A stretch of DNA of 64,000 bases from Pyruvatibacter sp. HU-CL02332 (GTDB lineage: Bacteria; Pseudomonadota; Alphaproteobacteria; CGMCC-115125), in contig NZ_BAABWK010000001.1 in NCBI RefSeq assembly GCF_040362765.1, positions 1,837,501 through 1,901,500 on the forward strand. The letters are read 5' to 3'. Below are positions 51,169-60,669 of this stretch, piece by piece. The translations under genes and the position numbers were made by a program. The notes under the pieces are model-generated. The model searched no databases. It had not been told where the DNA came from and worked only from the letters and a program-made list of their open reading frames with translations. Within the stretch, counting starts at the first letter, position 1. Each line of letters starts with the position of its first letter.

Positions 51169-51942
51169 GTGTCAGATAGCCGCCGCCAGATACTCGTCAT
51201 CGCCACTGCCATCGCGCAGTCGGTTGCGCCTGCCATGCCCGCCCTTGGCATCGGCATAAGTGTCGGGGCACGCGACGGTGCAGCGTCGCCGCTGGAAGTG
51301 CCTGCGGGCTACGCCTTTTCCATCTGGGGCGTGATCTTCCTTCTCGGACTCATCTACGCGGTGATGCAGGCATTGCCGTCTGCGAAGGATAATTCCCTTT
51401 ATCGCGACATCGGCACAAAGGCCTGGATGCTGTTCGGGCTTTCCACCGCGTGGATGGTCGTGGCCCAGCTCAACGGGCCCAATGTGATTCTCGCTGTCAT
51501 CATTGTGGTGATGCTCGTCATCGCCATCCGCATCATCGTGACAGCGCGGGATGATCGCGGCGACACGGGACGCCTGATCATCATACCCCTGTTCGGGCTC
51601 TATGCAGGCTGGCTGACCCTGGCGACGGCGCTCAATATCTCCGGCGTTTTGCGGGACTTTGATGTCGCACCATTTGGCCTGCCGGACTGGCAATATGCGT
51701 CCGGCGTGCTGCTGGCGGCAACTCTGGTTGCGATTCCCGTGCTGCGGCGCCTGCGTAGTCTGATCTGGTATGCCGCAGCGGCCATCTGGGGTCTGGTCGC
51801 CGTCATCGTCAAGGATCTGCCCATGGGCCCGCCGGACGGGTATGTGGGCGTGGTGGCAGGCGGCATCGTCCTTGTCCTGCTGTTCATTGTGGCCAGCTAT
51901 GGCCGCACCAAGAACCGCGAGCCCGATTATCCGTTTGTATAG
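51169..51942 (+). CDS. TspO/MBR-like (tryptophan-rich sensory) membrane protein
   Basis: Integral membrane protein of 257 residues with seven to eight helices. The segment PAGYAFSIWGVIFLLGLIYAVMQ followed by WMLFGLSTAWMVVAQ and GLYAGWLTLATALNI resembles the TspO/MBR (peripheral benzodiazepine receptor) family, which bind porphyrins or sterols, but this is longer than the usual 160 residues. The GTG at 51169 is chosen for GGGAG eight bases upstream. It is the last accessory gene before pyrF. Confidence 0.72.
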   Translation: MSDSRRQILVIATAIAQSVAPAMPALGIGISVGARDGAASPLEVPAGYAFSIWGVIFLLGLIYAVMQALPSAKDNSLYRDIGTKAWMLFGLSTAWMVVAQLNGPNVILAVIIVVMLVIAIRIIVTARDDRGDTGRLIIIPLFGLYAGWLTLATALNISGVLRDFDVAPFGLPDWQYASGVLLAATLVAIPVLRRLRSLIWYAAAAIWGLVAVIVKDLPMGPPDGYVGVVAGGIVLVLLFIVASYGRTKNREPDYPFV

Positions 51943-52026
51943 GCGGCCACTTTGCAGGCCGCGCTGCATAGCAGCCCTTCAGCGAGAGATTGGGACCGTG
52001 CCACCTGTGCTGCTATAAACCGGCCC

Positions 52027-52734
52027 ATGAGCACATTTGAAAATCCAGTCTTCTGCGCCCTCGACACACCCTCACCGGACAAGGCGGCAAAGCTCGCCCG
52101 CGACGTGGGCGCTGCTGTTGGCGGCCTCAAGCTCGGTCTTGAGTTCTTCATGGCGGCCGGGCCGCAGGGCTTTGCCCAGGTGGCCAGGGAAGGTCGTCCG
52201 ATCTTCCTTGATCTCAAGCTGCACGACATTCCCAACACGGTGGCAGGCGCGGTGCGCTCGCTGCTGCCGCTAAAGCCGGCCATCCTCAATGTGCATGCGC
52301 AAGGCGGCCTCGCCATGATGAAGGCGGCAAAGGCTGCGGCGGACGAAGCGCCGGAGGGCGGACGCCCCGTCATGATCGGCGTCACCATGATGACCAGCCT
52401 TGATCAGTCCGATCTCGAACGGCAGGGCAACCGTCTGACCACCACAGACTATGTGCGCCGACTTGCCGAACAGACCGCAGAAGCAGGCCTTGAAGGCGTT
52501 GTGTGTTCTGCGCTCGAGATTGAAACACTGCGTGCCGATCTTGGCCCGGACTTCAAGCTCATTGTGCCGGGCATTCGTCCTGCAGGCGCTGACATTGGCG
52601 ACCAGAAGCGGGTGATGACGCCTACCGAGGCGCGCGATCTGGGGGCGGACATTCTGGTGATCGGCCGCCCGATTACCGCAGCGGATGATGCCGGCGCTGC
52701 AGCCCGCGCCATCGCTGCTGATCTGGGGCTCTAG
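52027..52734 (+). CDS. pyrF: Orotidine 5'-phosphate decarboxylase
   Basis: Last step of UMP synthesis (235 aa, TIM barrel). The catalytic Lys-Asp set is in IFLDLKLHDIPNTV (D-x-K-x2-D), with the 5'-phosphate site in IVPGIRP and ILVIGRPIT. The ATG at 52027 begins MSTFENPVFCALD; a longer reading has no support. It runs directly into trpF (4-base gap). Confidence 0.96.
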   Translation: MSTFENPVFCALDTPSPDKAAKLARDVGAAVGGLKLGLEFFMAAGPQGFAQVAREGRPIFLDLKLHDIPNTVAGAVRSLLPLKPAILNVHAQGGLAMMKAAKAAADEAPEGGRPVMIGVTMMTSLDQSDLERQGNRLTTTDYVRRLAEQTAEAGLEGVVCSALEIETLRADLGPDFKLIVPGIRPAGADIGDQKRVMTPTEARDLGADILVIGRPITAADDAGAAARAIAADLGL

Positions 52735-52738
52735 GCAG

Positions 52739-53386
52739 ATGTCATCGCTCACCATCAAGATCTGCGGATTGACGACACCCGAGGCGGTGGAAGCGGTGAA
52801 TGATATTGAAGCGGACATGGCCGGCCTCAACTTCTTTGAAAAAAGCCCCCGTTATGTGACGCCGCAGCGCGCCTGTGACCTGGCATCGGCCCTCAAGCCG
52901 TCGGTCCAGTCGGTCGCGCTAGTGGTGGATGCCCATGACGATGAACTGGACACGATCGTGGCTGGTGCGTCGCCGAATATCATTCAGGTGCATGGGCGCG
53001 AGACGCCGGAACGCGTGGCGCAGATCAAGGCCCGCTTCGGTCTGCCGGTCATCAAGGTGCTGGCAGTCAAAGGCGCTGAAGACATTGAAAAAGCCCGTCT
53101 TTACGAAGACGCCGCCGACTGGTTGCTGTTTGACGCCAAACCCCCTAAATCACTCGCTAACGCCTTGCCCGGCGGCAATGGTCTGGTCTTTGACTGGCGC
53201 CTGCTGACGGGGTTCACGAGCCGGTGCCCGTGGATGCTCTCAGGCGGCCTGAATGCAGACAATGTGGCTGAGGCCATCCGGATTTCCGGGGCCAAGGCGA
53301 TTGATGTCGCATCCGGCGTCGAGAGCGCGCCAGGCGTTAAGGATCCCCAGCGGATCAAGGATTTTGCGGCTGCAGCCCGCGCGTAA
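52739..53386 (+). CDS. trpF: Phosphoribosylanthranilate isomerase
   Basis: Third step of tryptophan synthesis (215 aa, TIM barrel). The N-terminal IKICGLTTPEAVEAV has the catalytic Cys, and DAK (LLFDAKPP), LSGGLN and DVASGVESAPGVKD are diagnostic. It begins four bases after pyrF. Its last codons and stop are part of a 30-bp tandem repeat that extends towards trpB. Confidence 0.97.
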   Translation: MSSLTIKICGLTTPEAVEAVNDIEADMAGLNFFEKSPRYVTPQRACDLASALKPSVQSVALVVDAHDDELDTIVAGASPNIIQVHGRETPERVAQIKARFGLPVIKVLAVKGAEDIEKARLYEDAADWLLFDAKPPKSLANALPGGNGLVFDWRLLTGFTSRCPWMLSGGLNADNVAEAIRISGAKAIDVASGVESAPGVKDPQRIKDFAAAARA

Positions 53387-53453
53387 GCGTGGCGCGGTCA
53401 AAGTGCCCGCGCATGAGCGCGGCGCGGCCAGAAGCTCCGCGCGCTAGCGGTGG
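53378..53453 (+). repeat. 30-bp tandem repeat covering the trpF stop
   Basis: Units begin at 53378, 53408 and 53438 with CGCGC followed by three variable bases, AGCG and GGCGCGG. The first unit contains the TAA of trpF, the second repeats it as TGA in the same frame, the third is partial. It suggests tandem duplication of the 3' end of trpF. Confidence 0.6.
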
Positions 53454-53469
53454 ATGAAAGGAATTTGCC

Positions 53470-54705
53470 GTGAGCGGATCAGACTCACCTGCGGAGACAC
53501 CCAACTCGTTCAAGACGGGTCCCGATGAGCAGGGCCATTTTGGTCTTTATGGCGGACGCTTTGTGGCCGAAACCCTGATGCCGAATGTGCTGGCGCTGGA
53601 CAAGGCCTACCGCGCCGCCAAAAAGGACCCGACCTTTGATGCGGAGCTGGTAGATTTCCAGCAGCACTACACCGGCCGTCCAAGCCCGCTTTATTTTGCA
53701 GAGCGTCTGACGGAACATCTGGGCGGCGCAAAAATCTACTTCAAGCGCGATGAGCTGAACCACACCGGCAGCCACAAGATCAACAATTGCCTTGGACAGA
53801 TCCTGCTTGCCAAGCGCATGGGCAAGACCCGCATCATTGCCGAAACCGGAGCCGGTCAGCACGGCGTGGCAACAGCCACTGTCGCCGCCCGCTTTGGCCT
53901 TCCGTGTACGGTCTATATGGGCGCGACGGATATTGAGCGTCAGGCGCCCAATGTGTTCCGCATGAAGCTGCTGGGCGCTGAGGTCATTCCCGTGACATCC
54001 GGCACTGGCACCCTCAAGGACGCCATGAACGAAGCCCTGCGCGACTGGGTGACGAATGTGGAAGACACGTTCTACATCATCGGCACAGTGGCAGGCCCGC
54101 ATCCCTATCCTGAACTCGTGCGCGACTTCCAGTCGATCATCGGCAAGGAAGTTCGTGCCCAGATGATGGAGCGCGAAGGGCGCCTACCGGATTCGCTCAT
54201 TGCCTGCATCGGTGGTGGCTCCAATGCCATGGGGCTGTTCTATGAGTTTCTGGATGAGCCGGATGTGGACATTTACGGCGTGGAAGCCGCCGGCCATGGG
54301 CTTGATAAGCCCGGCGAACACGCAGCGTCCCTGACCGGCGGATCGCCCGGCGTGCTGCATGGCAACCGCACCTATCTGTTGCAGGACGATGATGGCCAGA
54401 TCATTGAAGGCCATTCAATCTCTGCGGGTCTGGACTATCCCGGCATCGGCCCGGAGCATTCCTGGCTCAAGGATTCAGGTCGCGTGACCTATCTGTCCAC
54501 AACCGACAACGAGGCGCTTGAGGCGTTTCAGCTGTGCACCCGGCTTGAAGGCATCATACCCGCCCTTGAGCCATCGCACGCGCTGGCGCGGGTGACGGAA
54601 CTCGCACCCACACTGCCCAAGGACCATTTGATGGTGATGAATCTGTGTGGCCGTGGCGACAAGGACGTGTTCGCTGTCGCTGGATATCTGGGCGTGGAGC
54701 TTTAG
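53470..54705 (+). CDS. trpB: Tryptophan synthase subunit beta
   Basis: PLP enzyme joining indole and serine (411 aa). The PLP lysine is K103 in [13 protein letters not shown], then [16 protein letters not shown], the phosphate-binding glycine loop [10 protein letters not shown], and the C-terminal LSGRGDKD-like end ([10 protein letters not shown]). GTG 53470 follows AAGGA. trpA follows two bases after the stop. Confidence 0.98.
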   Translation: MSGSDSPAETPNSFKTGPDEQGHFGLYGGRFVAETLMPNVLALDKAYRAAKKDPTFDAELVDFQQHYTGRPSPLYFAERLTEHLGGAKIYFKRDELNHTGSHKINNCLGQILLAKRMGKTRIIAETGAGQHGVATATVAARFGLPCTVYMGATDIERQAPNVFRMKLLGAEVIPVTSGTGTLKDAMNEALRDWVTNVEDTFYIIGTVAGPHPYPELVRDFQSIIGKEVRAQMMEREGRLPDSLIACIGGGSNAMGLFYEFLDEPDVDIYGVEAAGHGLDKPGEHAASLTGGSPGVLHGNRTYLLQDDDGQIIEGHSISAGLDYPGIGPEHSWLKDSGRVTYLSTTDNEALEAFQLCTRLEGIIPALEPSHALARVTELAPTLPKDHLMVMNLCGRGDKDVFAVAGYLGVEL

Positions 54706-54707
54706 TC

Positions 54708-55532
54708 ATGACTCATACCCGTATCGACACACGCTTTGCCGAACTCAAGGCGCAGGGCAAGAAGGCCTTCGTCGGCTATGTCACCGCCGGTGATCCCGAT
54801 GCTGAAACCTCTTTGAAGATCGTCAAGGGTCTGCCCGGTGCAGGCGTTGACATCATCGAGCTTGGCATGCCGTTCTCAGATCCCATGGCCGATGGTCCAG
54901 CCATTCAGGCCGGTGGTCTGCGGGCGCTCAATGCGGGCGCCACCATGATCAAGACGCTGGAGCTGGTGCGGGCGTTTCGCGCCGACGATGACACAACGCC
55001 CATCGTGCTGATGGGCTACTACAACCCGATCTACATTTACGGCGTCGACAAGTTCCTGGCAGATGCCAAGGCAGCAGGCGTGGATGGCCTCATCGTGGTT
55101 GATCTGCCGCCGGAAGAAGATGAAGAGCTGTGCATTCCAGCCACCAAGGCGGGCGTGAACTTCATTCGACTGGCCACACCGACAACGGACGCCGAGCGTC
55201 TGCCTGCGGTGCTCGCGAACACATCTGGCTTTGTCTATTACGTGTCGATCACCGGCATTACCGGGTCTGCATCAGCGCAGGTTGAGAAGGTTGCGTCTGC
55301 CGTGACCGGTATCACCGGATCAACGGACCTGCCGGTTGTAGTGGGCTTTGGCATCAAGTCGCCGGAGCAGGCCCGTGATATGGCAGGTGTTGCGGACGGC
55401 GCGGTGGTGGGCTCGGCCTTTGTGGACTGCATTGCATCCACTCTGGACGCCGATGGGCGCCCCACGGATGAGACGGTACCCAAAATTCTGGCATTGGCGG
55501 CGGAACTGGCCGCAGGCGCCCACGCAGCGTAG
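54708..55532 (+). CDS. trpA: Tryptophan synthase subunit alpha
   Basis: Cleaves indole-3-glycerol phosphate to indole (274 aa, TIM barrel). Catalytic Glu and Asp lie in [17 protein letters not shown]; the later [10 protein letters not shown] and [10 protein letters not shown] segments are standard. ATG 54708 comes two bases after the trpB stop, so translation is coupled. accD follows after 86 bases. Confidence 0.98.
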   Translation: MTHTRIDTRFAELKAQGKKAFVGYVTAGDPDAETSLKIVKGLPGAGVDIIELGMPFSDPMADGPAIQAGGLRALNAGATMIKTLELVRAFRADDDTTPIVLMGYYNPIYIYGVDKFLADAKAAGVDGLIVVDLPPEEDEELCIPATKAGVNFIRLATPTTDAERLPAVLANTSGFVYYVSITGITGSASAQVEKVASAVTGITGSTDLPVVVGFGIKSPEQARDMAGVADGAVVGSAFVDCIASTLDADGRPTDETVPKILALAAELAAGAHAA

Positions 55533-55618
55533 ACTGTTCAACAGCATGATTTGGCCTGATTTTGCCGCCATAAACGGCAGAAGACGGGCACACAGAGAAC
55601 TGACCTGAGGAAAACGAC

Positions 55619-56560
55619 ATGAGCTGGCTTGAAAATGTGGTGCGACCCAAAATCCGCACCTTCCTTTCGGCAAAGCGCGATACGCCGGACAACCTCTGGC
55701 ACAAGTGCAAGAATTGCGGCGAGATGATTTTCCATCGCGACCTGCAGGAAAACCTCCATGTCTGCACCAATTGCGGCCATCACGGACGTCTGCGCGCCAA
55801 GGCCCGTCTGGACAATCTGTTTGATGGCGGCGCTTGGGAAAAAATCGACAACCCGCAAGTGCCCGCCGACCCGCTCAAGTTTCGCGATCAGCGCAAATAC
55901 ACCGATCGCCTGAAAGAAGCACGCACAAAGACCGGCGAAGAAGACGCGATGACCATCGCGCTGGGCACGATCAGCGGGCAGAACGCGGTCGTTCTGGTTC
56001 AGGATTTTGCCTTCATGGGCGGGTCACTGGGCATGGCTGCTGGTGAGAGCATTGTGAAAGCAGCCGAGCTTGCTGTTGAACGTCGCGCGCCGCTCATTCT
56101 GTTTGCCGCTGCCGGTGGCGCGCGCATGCAGGAGGGCATTCTCTCTCTCATGCAGATGCCGCGCTCGACGGTTGCCGTGCAGATGGTGCGCGAAGCAGGC
56201 CTGCCTTACATCGTGGTCATGACCGACCCGACAACCGGCGGCGTGACCGCGTCCTACGCTATGCTTGGCGACGTACACATTGCAGAGCCCGGCGCGCTCA
56301 TCGGCTTTGCCGGTCCGCGCGTGATTGAACAGACCATCCGCGAAAAACTGCCCGAAGGCTTCCAGCGTGCTGAATATCTGCTGGAGCACGGCATGGTGGA
56401 CATGGTGGTGAAGCGTGGCGACATGCGCGACACGCTGGCAAAACTGATCTCCCTGCTGATGATCGAACCCGCCACAGCCCCATCTGGCCAGGCGATGCCT
56501 CAGGGCACAGCTCCTGTTCCATACGAGGCAGGCGCTGCAACCGCTGCCGGCGCTGAATAG
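55619..56560 (+). CDS. accD: Acetyl-CoA carboxylase carboxyltransferase subunit beta
   Basis: Part of the malonyl-CoA-forming complex (313 aa). The zinc ribbon is C30-x2-C33-x15-C49-x2-C52 ([20 protein letters not shown]), followed by the crotonase-like carboxyltransferase fold with [17 protein letters not shown] and [29 protein letters not shown] is the ribosome site. A proline/alanine-rich tail ends the protein. folC follows in four bases. Confidence 0.98.
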   Translation: MSWLENVVRPKIRTFLSAKRDTPDNLWHKCKNCGEMIFHRDLQENLHVCTNCGHHGRLRAKARLDNLFDGGAWEKIDNPQVPADPLKFRDQRKYTDRLKEARTKTGEEDAMTIALGTISGQNAVVLVQDFAFMGGSLGMAAGESIVKAAELAVERRAPLILFAAAGGARMQEGILSLMQMPRSTVAVQMVREAGLPYIVVMTDPTTGGVTASYAMLGDVHIAEPGALIGFAGPRVIEQTIREKLPEGFQRAEYLLEHGMVDMVVKRGDMRDTLAKLISLLMIEPATAPSGQAMPQGTAPVPYEAGAATAAGAE

Positions 56561-56564
56561 CAAC

Positions 56565-57884
56565 GTGTCGGCGAAGACTCTTCCCCAGCGCCAGTCAAGC
56601 GATGCCATCCTTGATCGGCTGACGGGGCTGCATCCCAAGCTCATTGACCTGTCTTTGGGCCGTCTTGAGCGGCTGCTCGGGGCTCTGGGCAATCCACATC
56701 TGCACATTCCGCCGGTCATTCATGTGGCCGGGACCAATGGCAAAGGCTCGGTCGTCGCCTATCTGCGCGCGATGTTTGAAGCGCAGGGACTGCGGGTGCA
56801 CACCTATACGTCCCCGCATCTCGTCAAATTCCACGAACGCATTCGTGTGCCAGACCCAACCGGTAAAAGTGCGCCAGTCTCCGAAGATGAATTGATCCGT
56901 CTTCTGAGCGATTGCGAAGCGGCCAATGATGGCGGCGACATCACATTTTTCGAGATCACGACGGCGGCAGCCTTTCTGGCGTTCTCCCGCATACCGGCAG
57001 ATGTCACATTGCTGGAAGTCGGGTTGGGTGGGCGTTTTGACGCCACGAACGTCATCGAGAAACCCCGGGCCTGCGTCATCACGCCTGTGTCGCTCGATCA
57101 TCAAAGTTTTCTCGGCGACACAGTGGGCGAGATCGCCGGCGAGAAAGCGGGCATTCTCAAGAACGGCGTGCCTGCCATTATTGCCCCGCAGGTGGATGAA
57201 GCCCTTGAAGTGATTGAGGGTGAGGCCGCAAAGCTGGAAGTACCGCTGGCGCGTTTTGGCCAGGAATTCACAGCCTTTGAAGAACATGGGAGGCTGGTGT
57301 TTCAGGACACAACGGGTCTGTTGGACCTGCCTTTGCCCGGCCTGCGCGGACGCCACCAGATCGCCAATGCCGCAACCGCCGTTGCCGCAGCGCGCGCCTT
57401 TGGCGGGTTGGACGAAACAGCAATAGGCAATGGCCTGAAACAGGTTGAGTGGCCCGCGCGCATGCAGCGTCTGTCGTCGGGCGCCCTAGCGGACAAGGTA
57501 CCCGGTGCCGAATTGTGGCTGGATGGCGGGCACAACCCGGCCGCATCAAGAGCCATTGCGGAAACGCTGGCAGACCTTGAAGACAAGAACCCGCGCCCCC
57601 TCGTGCTGATCAGCGGCATGATGGACTCAAAAGACACAGGCGGCTTCTTCGAGGCCTTTGATGGTTTGGCGTCGACGGTGCTGACGGTGGGTATTCCCGG
57701 TCAGACAAATGGCCGCCCGGCGGATGACGTGGCACAGATGGCGCGGGACGCGGGCCTTGAAGCTGTCTCCATGCCGGATATCGAGACCGCTCTTGAGCGA
57801 GCATCTGTAGTCTCGCCGCCGCCACGGATTGTGATCTGCGGATCGCTCTATCTGGCTGGCGAAGTGCTGGCGCGGAACACCTAG
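56565..57884 (+). CDS. folC: Dihydrofolate / folylpolyglutamate synthase
   Basis: Adds glutamate to dihydropteroate and folates (439 aa). P-loop HVAGTNGKGSVVAYLR, TSPHLVKFHERI, ITFFEITTAAAFLAF, LGGRFDATNV and LDGGHNPAA are diagnostic Mur-ligase-type motifs. The start is GTG 56565, four bases after accD, without a strong ribosome site, so coupling to accD is likely. Confidence 0.97.
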   Translation: MSAKTLPQRQSSDAILDRLTGLHPKLIDLSLGRLERLLGALGNPHLHIPPVIHVAGTNGKGSVVAYLRAMFEAQGLRVHTYTSPHLVKFHERIRVPDPTGKSAPVSEDELIRLLSDCEAANDGGDITFFEITTAAAFLAFSRIPADVTLLEVGLGGRFDATNVIEKPRACVITPVSLDHQSFLGDTVGEIAGEKAGILKNGVPAIIAPQVDEALEVIEGEAAKLEVPLARFGQEFTAFEEHGRLVFQDTTGLLDLPLPGLRGRHQIANAATAVAAARAFGGLDETAIGNGLKQVEWPARMQRLSSGALADKVPGAELWLDGGHNPAASRAIAETLADLEDKNPRPLVLISGMMDSKDTGGFFEAFDGLASTVLTVGIPGQTNGRPADDVAQMARDAGLEAVSMPDIETALERASVVSPPPRIVICGSLYLAGEVLARNT

Positions 57885-58030
57885 ATACACCCGTATCCCC
57901 GGACTTGAGTGATCTCTTTGACCTTCCGGCTTGACCGGAGGGCGGGGTCCACTCTCGTTCGCTATGGTCTGAAACATCTGCGAGTAGGCTCCGGGTCGAG
58001 CCCGGAGACACGGGAGGCGTGGCGTGAAAA

Positions 58031-58067
58031 ACAAAAAAGGGCCACCGCAATTATGCGGTGGCCCTTT
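58031..58067 (-). terminator. Rho-independent terminator of the wax ester synthase gene
   Basis: AAAGGGCCACCGCA (58036-58049) pairs perfectly with TGCGGTGGCCCTTT (58054-58067), loop ATTA. On the minus strand it is followed by TTTTTTGTTTTT, a strong U-run, 23 bases after the stop codon. It may also stop folC transcripts. The rest of 57885-58090 shows no gene. Confidence 0.9.
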
Positions 58068-58090
58068 GTCTGTCGATGTGTGTCTAAGGC

Positions 58091-59818
58091 TTATTCAGCA
58101 GCCTGGATCGACACGACCTTGTCTTCGCTCAGCAAGTCGCCCTGTGCTTCTTCCGTTGCCGCTGCTGGTTTCTTGGCAGCCGCCTTGGCCTTTGCCTTGG
58201 ACGTAGTCTTGCGCTTGGTTTTGGTTTTGGTTTTCGCCTTGGCCTTTGTTTTGGCCTTCGGTGAAGCCTTGGCCTTGGAAACGGTCGTGCCGTCCCGCTC
58301 GCTCAGGCTTGCGTCAGACTGATGTGCTGGAACCGCAGAGCGTGACAGGGAGGCCCGCTTCTTCGGTGCTGCCTTCATGGCCTTCTTGAAGGCAGGGGAA
58401 GCGGCGCGCTTCTTGGCAGCGGCCATCAGCTCATCGAAGCTTTCCTGGATGCAGTCCGCAAAGAAGCTTGGATCCGGGATCATCTCGCGGCATGAGGTGA
58501 TCGAAATCGTGATCTGACCGCCATAGCTGAATACCGGCATGATGAGACCCATGCCATCCAGGATCGGGCCTGTACCAAACTGCGTAACCAGACGTGCGCC
58601 GGTCATGTAGAGCGGCACATTGGGGCCCGGCACATTGGTGATGACGCAGTTCATCGGCAGCTTCATCCGGTTGGCGAGGCCAAGACCGGTGTAGAGCCGT
58701 GCAGCCATACCCGCCGTGGTGGACGGAATAAACTGGGTGTAGTCCGTCATCGTCTTGGCGCCGACGGCGTTGGTCAGTTCCTTGGAGTTGGTGGTGTGTT
58801 CAAACACCGCCTCAAGGCGCTTCATCGGTTCTTCAATGTCGGTACCGATGGCCACCGTCATGGCGGACACCTGGTTGCCCGCAGATTTCTGCTTGTCCGG
58901 CGAGCGGACAGAAATTGGCGTCATGGCGACCAGTGAATCGCCGGGAAGCTCTTCCTTGTCCGACAGATATTTCCGCAGCGCACCGCCGCAGACCGTCAGC
59001 ACCACGTCGTTGATGGTCGCGCCGGGGACCGTCGTGCGGATGAACTTCAGATCATCAATGGCAAAGCTGCGGCCATCAAACACGCGGTGTGGCGACACGC
59101 AGCCATTGAAGCGTGTGCGCGGCACAGGGCCAGATGACTTGAGATCGCCTGTCGACATCTTGAGGCCGGCGCGGGCCAGAGCAGGCACCGAGCGCGCAAC
59201 CACATTGGCAAGGCGGAAGGGCTGAACAGCCGTGTGACCAGCGGTGCGGGCCAGGAGTTCCATCGCCAGCGGTTCACGCTCGGGCACCCATGGCTCCTTG
59301 GGAGGTTCAGGTTTCGCATCCGGCTTCAGGTCATGGATCGCGGCAACCATTTCAGCGCCGGACACACCGTCAATAATGGCGTGGTGAACCTTTGACAGGA
59401 TGGCGAAGGATCCCTTGGGGATGCCTTCCACATTGTCGAGGCCTTCAATCACATACATTTCCCAGAGCGGGCGGTTGGTATCCAGCGCGCGGGAGTGAAG
59501 GCGCGATGCCTGAATGCACAGCTGGCGCCAGTCACCGGGGTGCGGCAGCGCGATGTGGCGCACGTGGAACTCAACGTCAAAGTCCGGATCCTCAAACCAG
59601 TAGGGATGATCCAGATTGGCCGGCACGAATGCCAGACGCTGACGGAAGGCGCGGGACATATGCAGGCGCGCTTCGTAGTTCTTCAGAATTTCCTTGAAAC
59701 CAAGCACGCCGCCTTCGACGGTTGACTGGTCATAAATCGCCACTGAGCCGATATGCATGGGCGCATTCTTCGTTTCAAAATACAGAAACGAGGCGTCCAT
59801 TCCGCTGAGCTGTTCCAT
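58091..59818 (-). CDS. Wax ester synthase / diacylglycerol acyltransferase (WS/DGAT) with basic tail
   Basis: Esterifies fatty alcohol or diacylglycerol with acyl-CoA to make storage lipid (575 aa). The catalytic motif is H145-H146-x3-D150-G151 (VHHAIIDG). N-terminal MSGMDASFLYFET-like start (MEQLSGMDASFLYFET), PLWEMYVIEGL and the C-terminal NVPGPNVPLYMTGARL are family segments. About 70 residues after position 490 form an Ala/Lys/Thr repeat (KAKTKAKAKTKTKTK) resembling histone H1 tails; this is unusual for the family. GGGGAG precedes ATG 59818. Confidence 0.94.
   Translation of the reverse strand: MEQLSGMDASFLYFETKNAPMHIGSVAIYDQSTVEGGVLGFKEILKNYEARLHMSRAFRQRLAFVPANLDHPYWFEDPDFDVEFHVRHIALPHPGDWRQLCIQASRLHSRALDTNRPLWEMYVIEGLDNVEGIPKGSFAILSKVHHAIIDGVSGAEMVAAIHDLKPDAKPEPPKEPWVPEREPLAMELLARTAGHTAVQPFRLANVVARSVPALARAGLKMSTGDLKSSGPVPRTRFNGCVSPHRVFDGRSFAIDDLKFIRTTVPGATINDVVLTVCGGALRKYLSDKEELPGDSLVAMTPISVRSPDKQKSAGNQVSAMTVAIGTDIEEPMKRLEAVFEHTTNSKELTNAVGAKTMTDYTQFIPSTTAGMAARLYTGLGLANRMKLPMNCVITNVPGPNVPLYMTGARLVTQFGTGPILDGMGLIMPVFSYGGQITISITSCREMIPDPSFFADCIQESFDELMAAAKKRAASPAFKKAMKAAPKKRASLSRSAVPAHQSDASLSERDGTTVSKAKASPKAKTKAKAKTKTKTKRKTTSKAKAKAAAKKPAAATEEAQGDLLSEDKVVSIQAAE
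58150..58290 (-). repeat. Low-complexity GCCTTGG/TTGGTTT repeat coding the Lys/Ala tail
   Basis: The + strand shows repeated TTGGCC, GGCCTTTG and TTTTGG hexamers here, encoding the basic tail of the wax ester synthase. Such tracts expand and contract by slippage. Confidence 0.7.
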
Positions 59819-60165
59819 CGAGCGTACTCCCCATAATTTTGTTGGGATAACTTCACCACACTAAGGCGGCGGGGCAAAGCGCTGATACGCAGGCGCGGTG
59901 CAGATTGGCACTTTTGAGGGAAATAAAAAGACGCAACGCTTACAACGTGCTAGCGCCTCGATCATGACTGACCAAAAAGTCCCTCAGTTGTGCGGGATAT
60001 AGACCGCATGCGGACTTTCAAGCAAGTTAACCGTGCCATGCATTTTTGCACTGCAGCATCGAGGGTCTTGTTTCACTCAGGAACCCGCACAAACAAAACC
60101 GGCGGCCCAGAGGACCGCCGGTTGCAGACAATCTGTCAGTCTGAGGTTTCGTCAGACGTCGAGTG
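59819..60165. other. Intergenic region between WS/DGAT and trxA
   Basis: About 350 bases without a credible gene. It holds the wax ester synthase promoter region (ribosome site GGGGAG at the left end) and the trxA terminator at 60097-60123. No protein-like reading was seen; the remaining bases show nothing recognisable. Confidence 0.6.
60097..60123 (-). terminator. Rho-independent terminator of trxA
   Basis: AACCGGCGG (60097-60105) pairs with CCGCCGGTT (60115-60123) through a GC-rich stem with one mismatch near the loop. On the minus strand it is followed by TTTTGTTTG, 43 bases after the trxA stop. Confidence 0.75.
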
Positions 60166-60486
60166 CTAGATCGACTCTTCGATCCACTCTGAAATCTTGC
60201 TCTTGGGCAGGGCACCAACCTTGGTCGCTGCAACCTGACCGTCCTTGAAGATCATCAGGGTCGGGATACCGCGCACGCCGTATTTTGTCGGCACGTTGGG
60301 GTTCTCGTCGATGTTGATCTTGGCAATGGTCAGCTTTTCGCCGAGCTCGCCGGCAATCTCTTCAAGAGCCGGTCCGATCTGCTTACAGGGGCCGCACCAT
60401 TCAGCCCAGAAGTCCACAAGGACGGGGCCGGACGCGTCAATCACATCGCCTTCAAAACTGTCGTCAGTCACTTTGGTTGTAGACAT
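60166..60486 (-). CDS. trxA: Thioredoxin
   Basis: Cytosolic disulfide reductant of 106 residues. The redox site is W30-C31-G-P-C34 in [10 protein letters not shown], the cis-Pro is in [11 protein letters not shown], and the length is standard. ATG 60486 has AGGAG seven bases upstream. It follows addA on the minus strand with 183 bases between, so it may have its own promoter. Confidence 0.97.
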   Translation of the reverse strand: MSTTKVTDDSFEGDVIDASGPVLVDFWAEWCGPCKQIGPALEEIAGELGEKLTIAKINIDENPNVPTKYGVRGIPTLMIFKDGQVAATKVGALPKSKISEWIEESI

Positions 60487-60669
60487 GCGACGTCTCCTAA
60501 TACTCATGGGACCGTACACGGGGGTGTGCAGATATCCCGAAATGGAAAGGCAGGTTGCGGCTCACCTTGCTACTCACAGCGTGAATCGCGTCCCGCCAAA
60601 TTGCTGTTGATCAGAATGTAGGAATGGCCCCCATGAGGGTCAAGTACAGTCTCGGCAGTGTGATAATGA

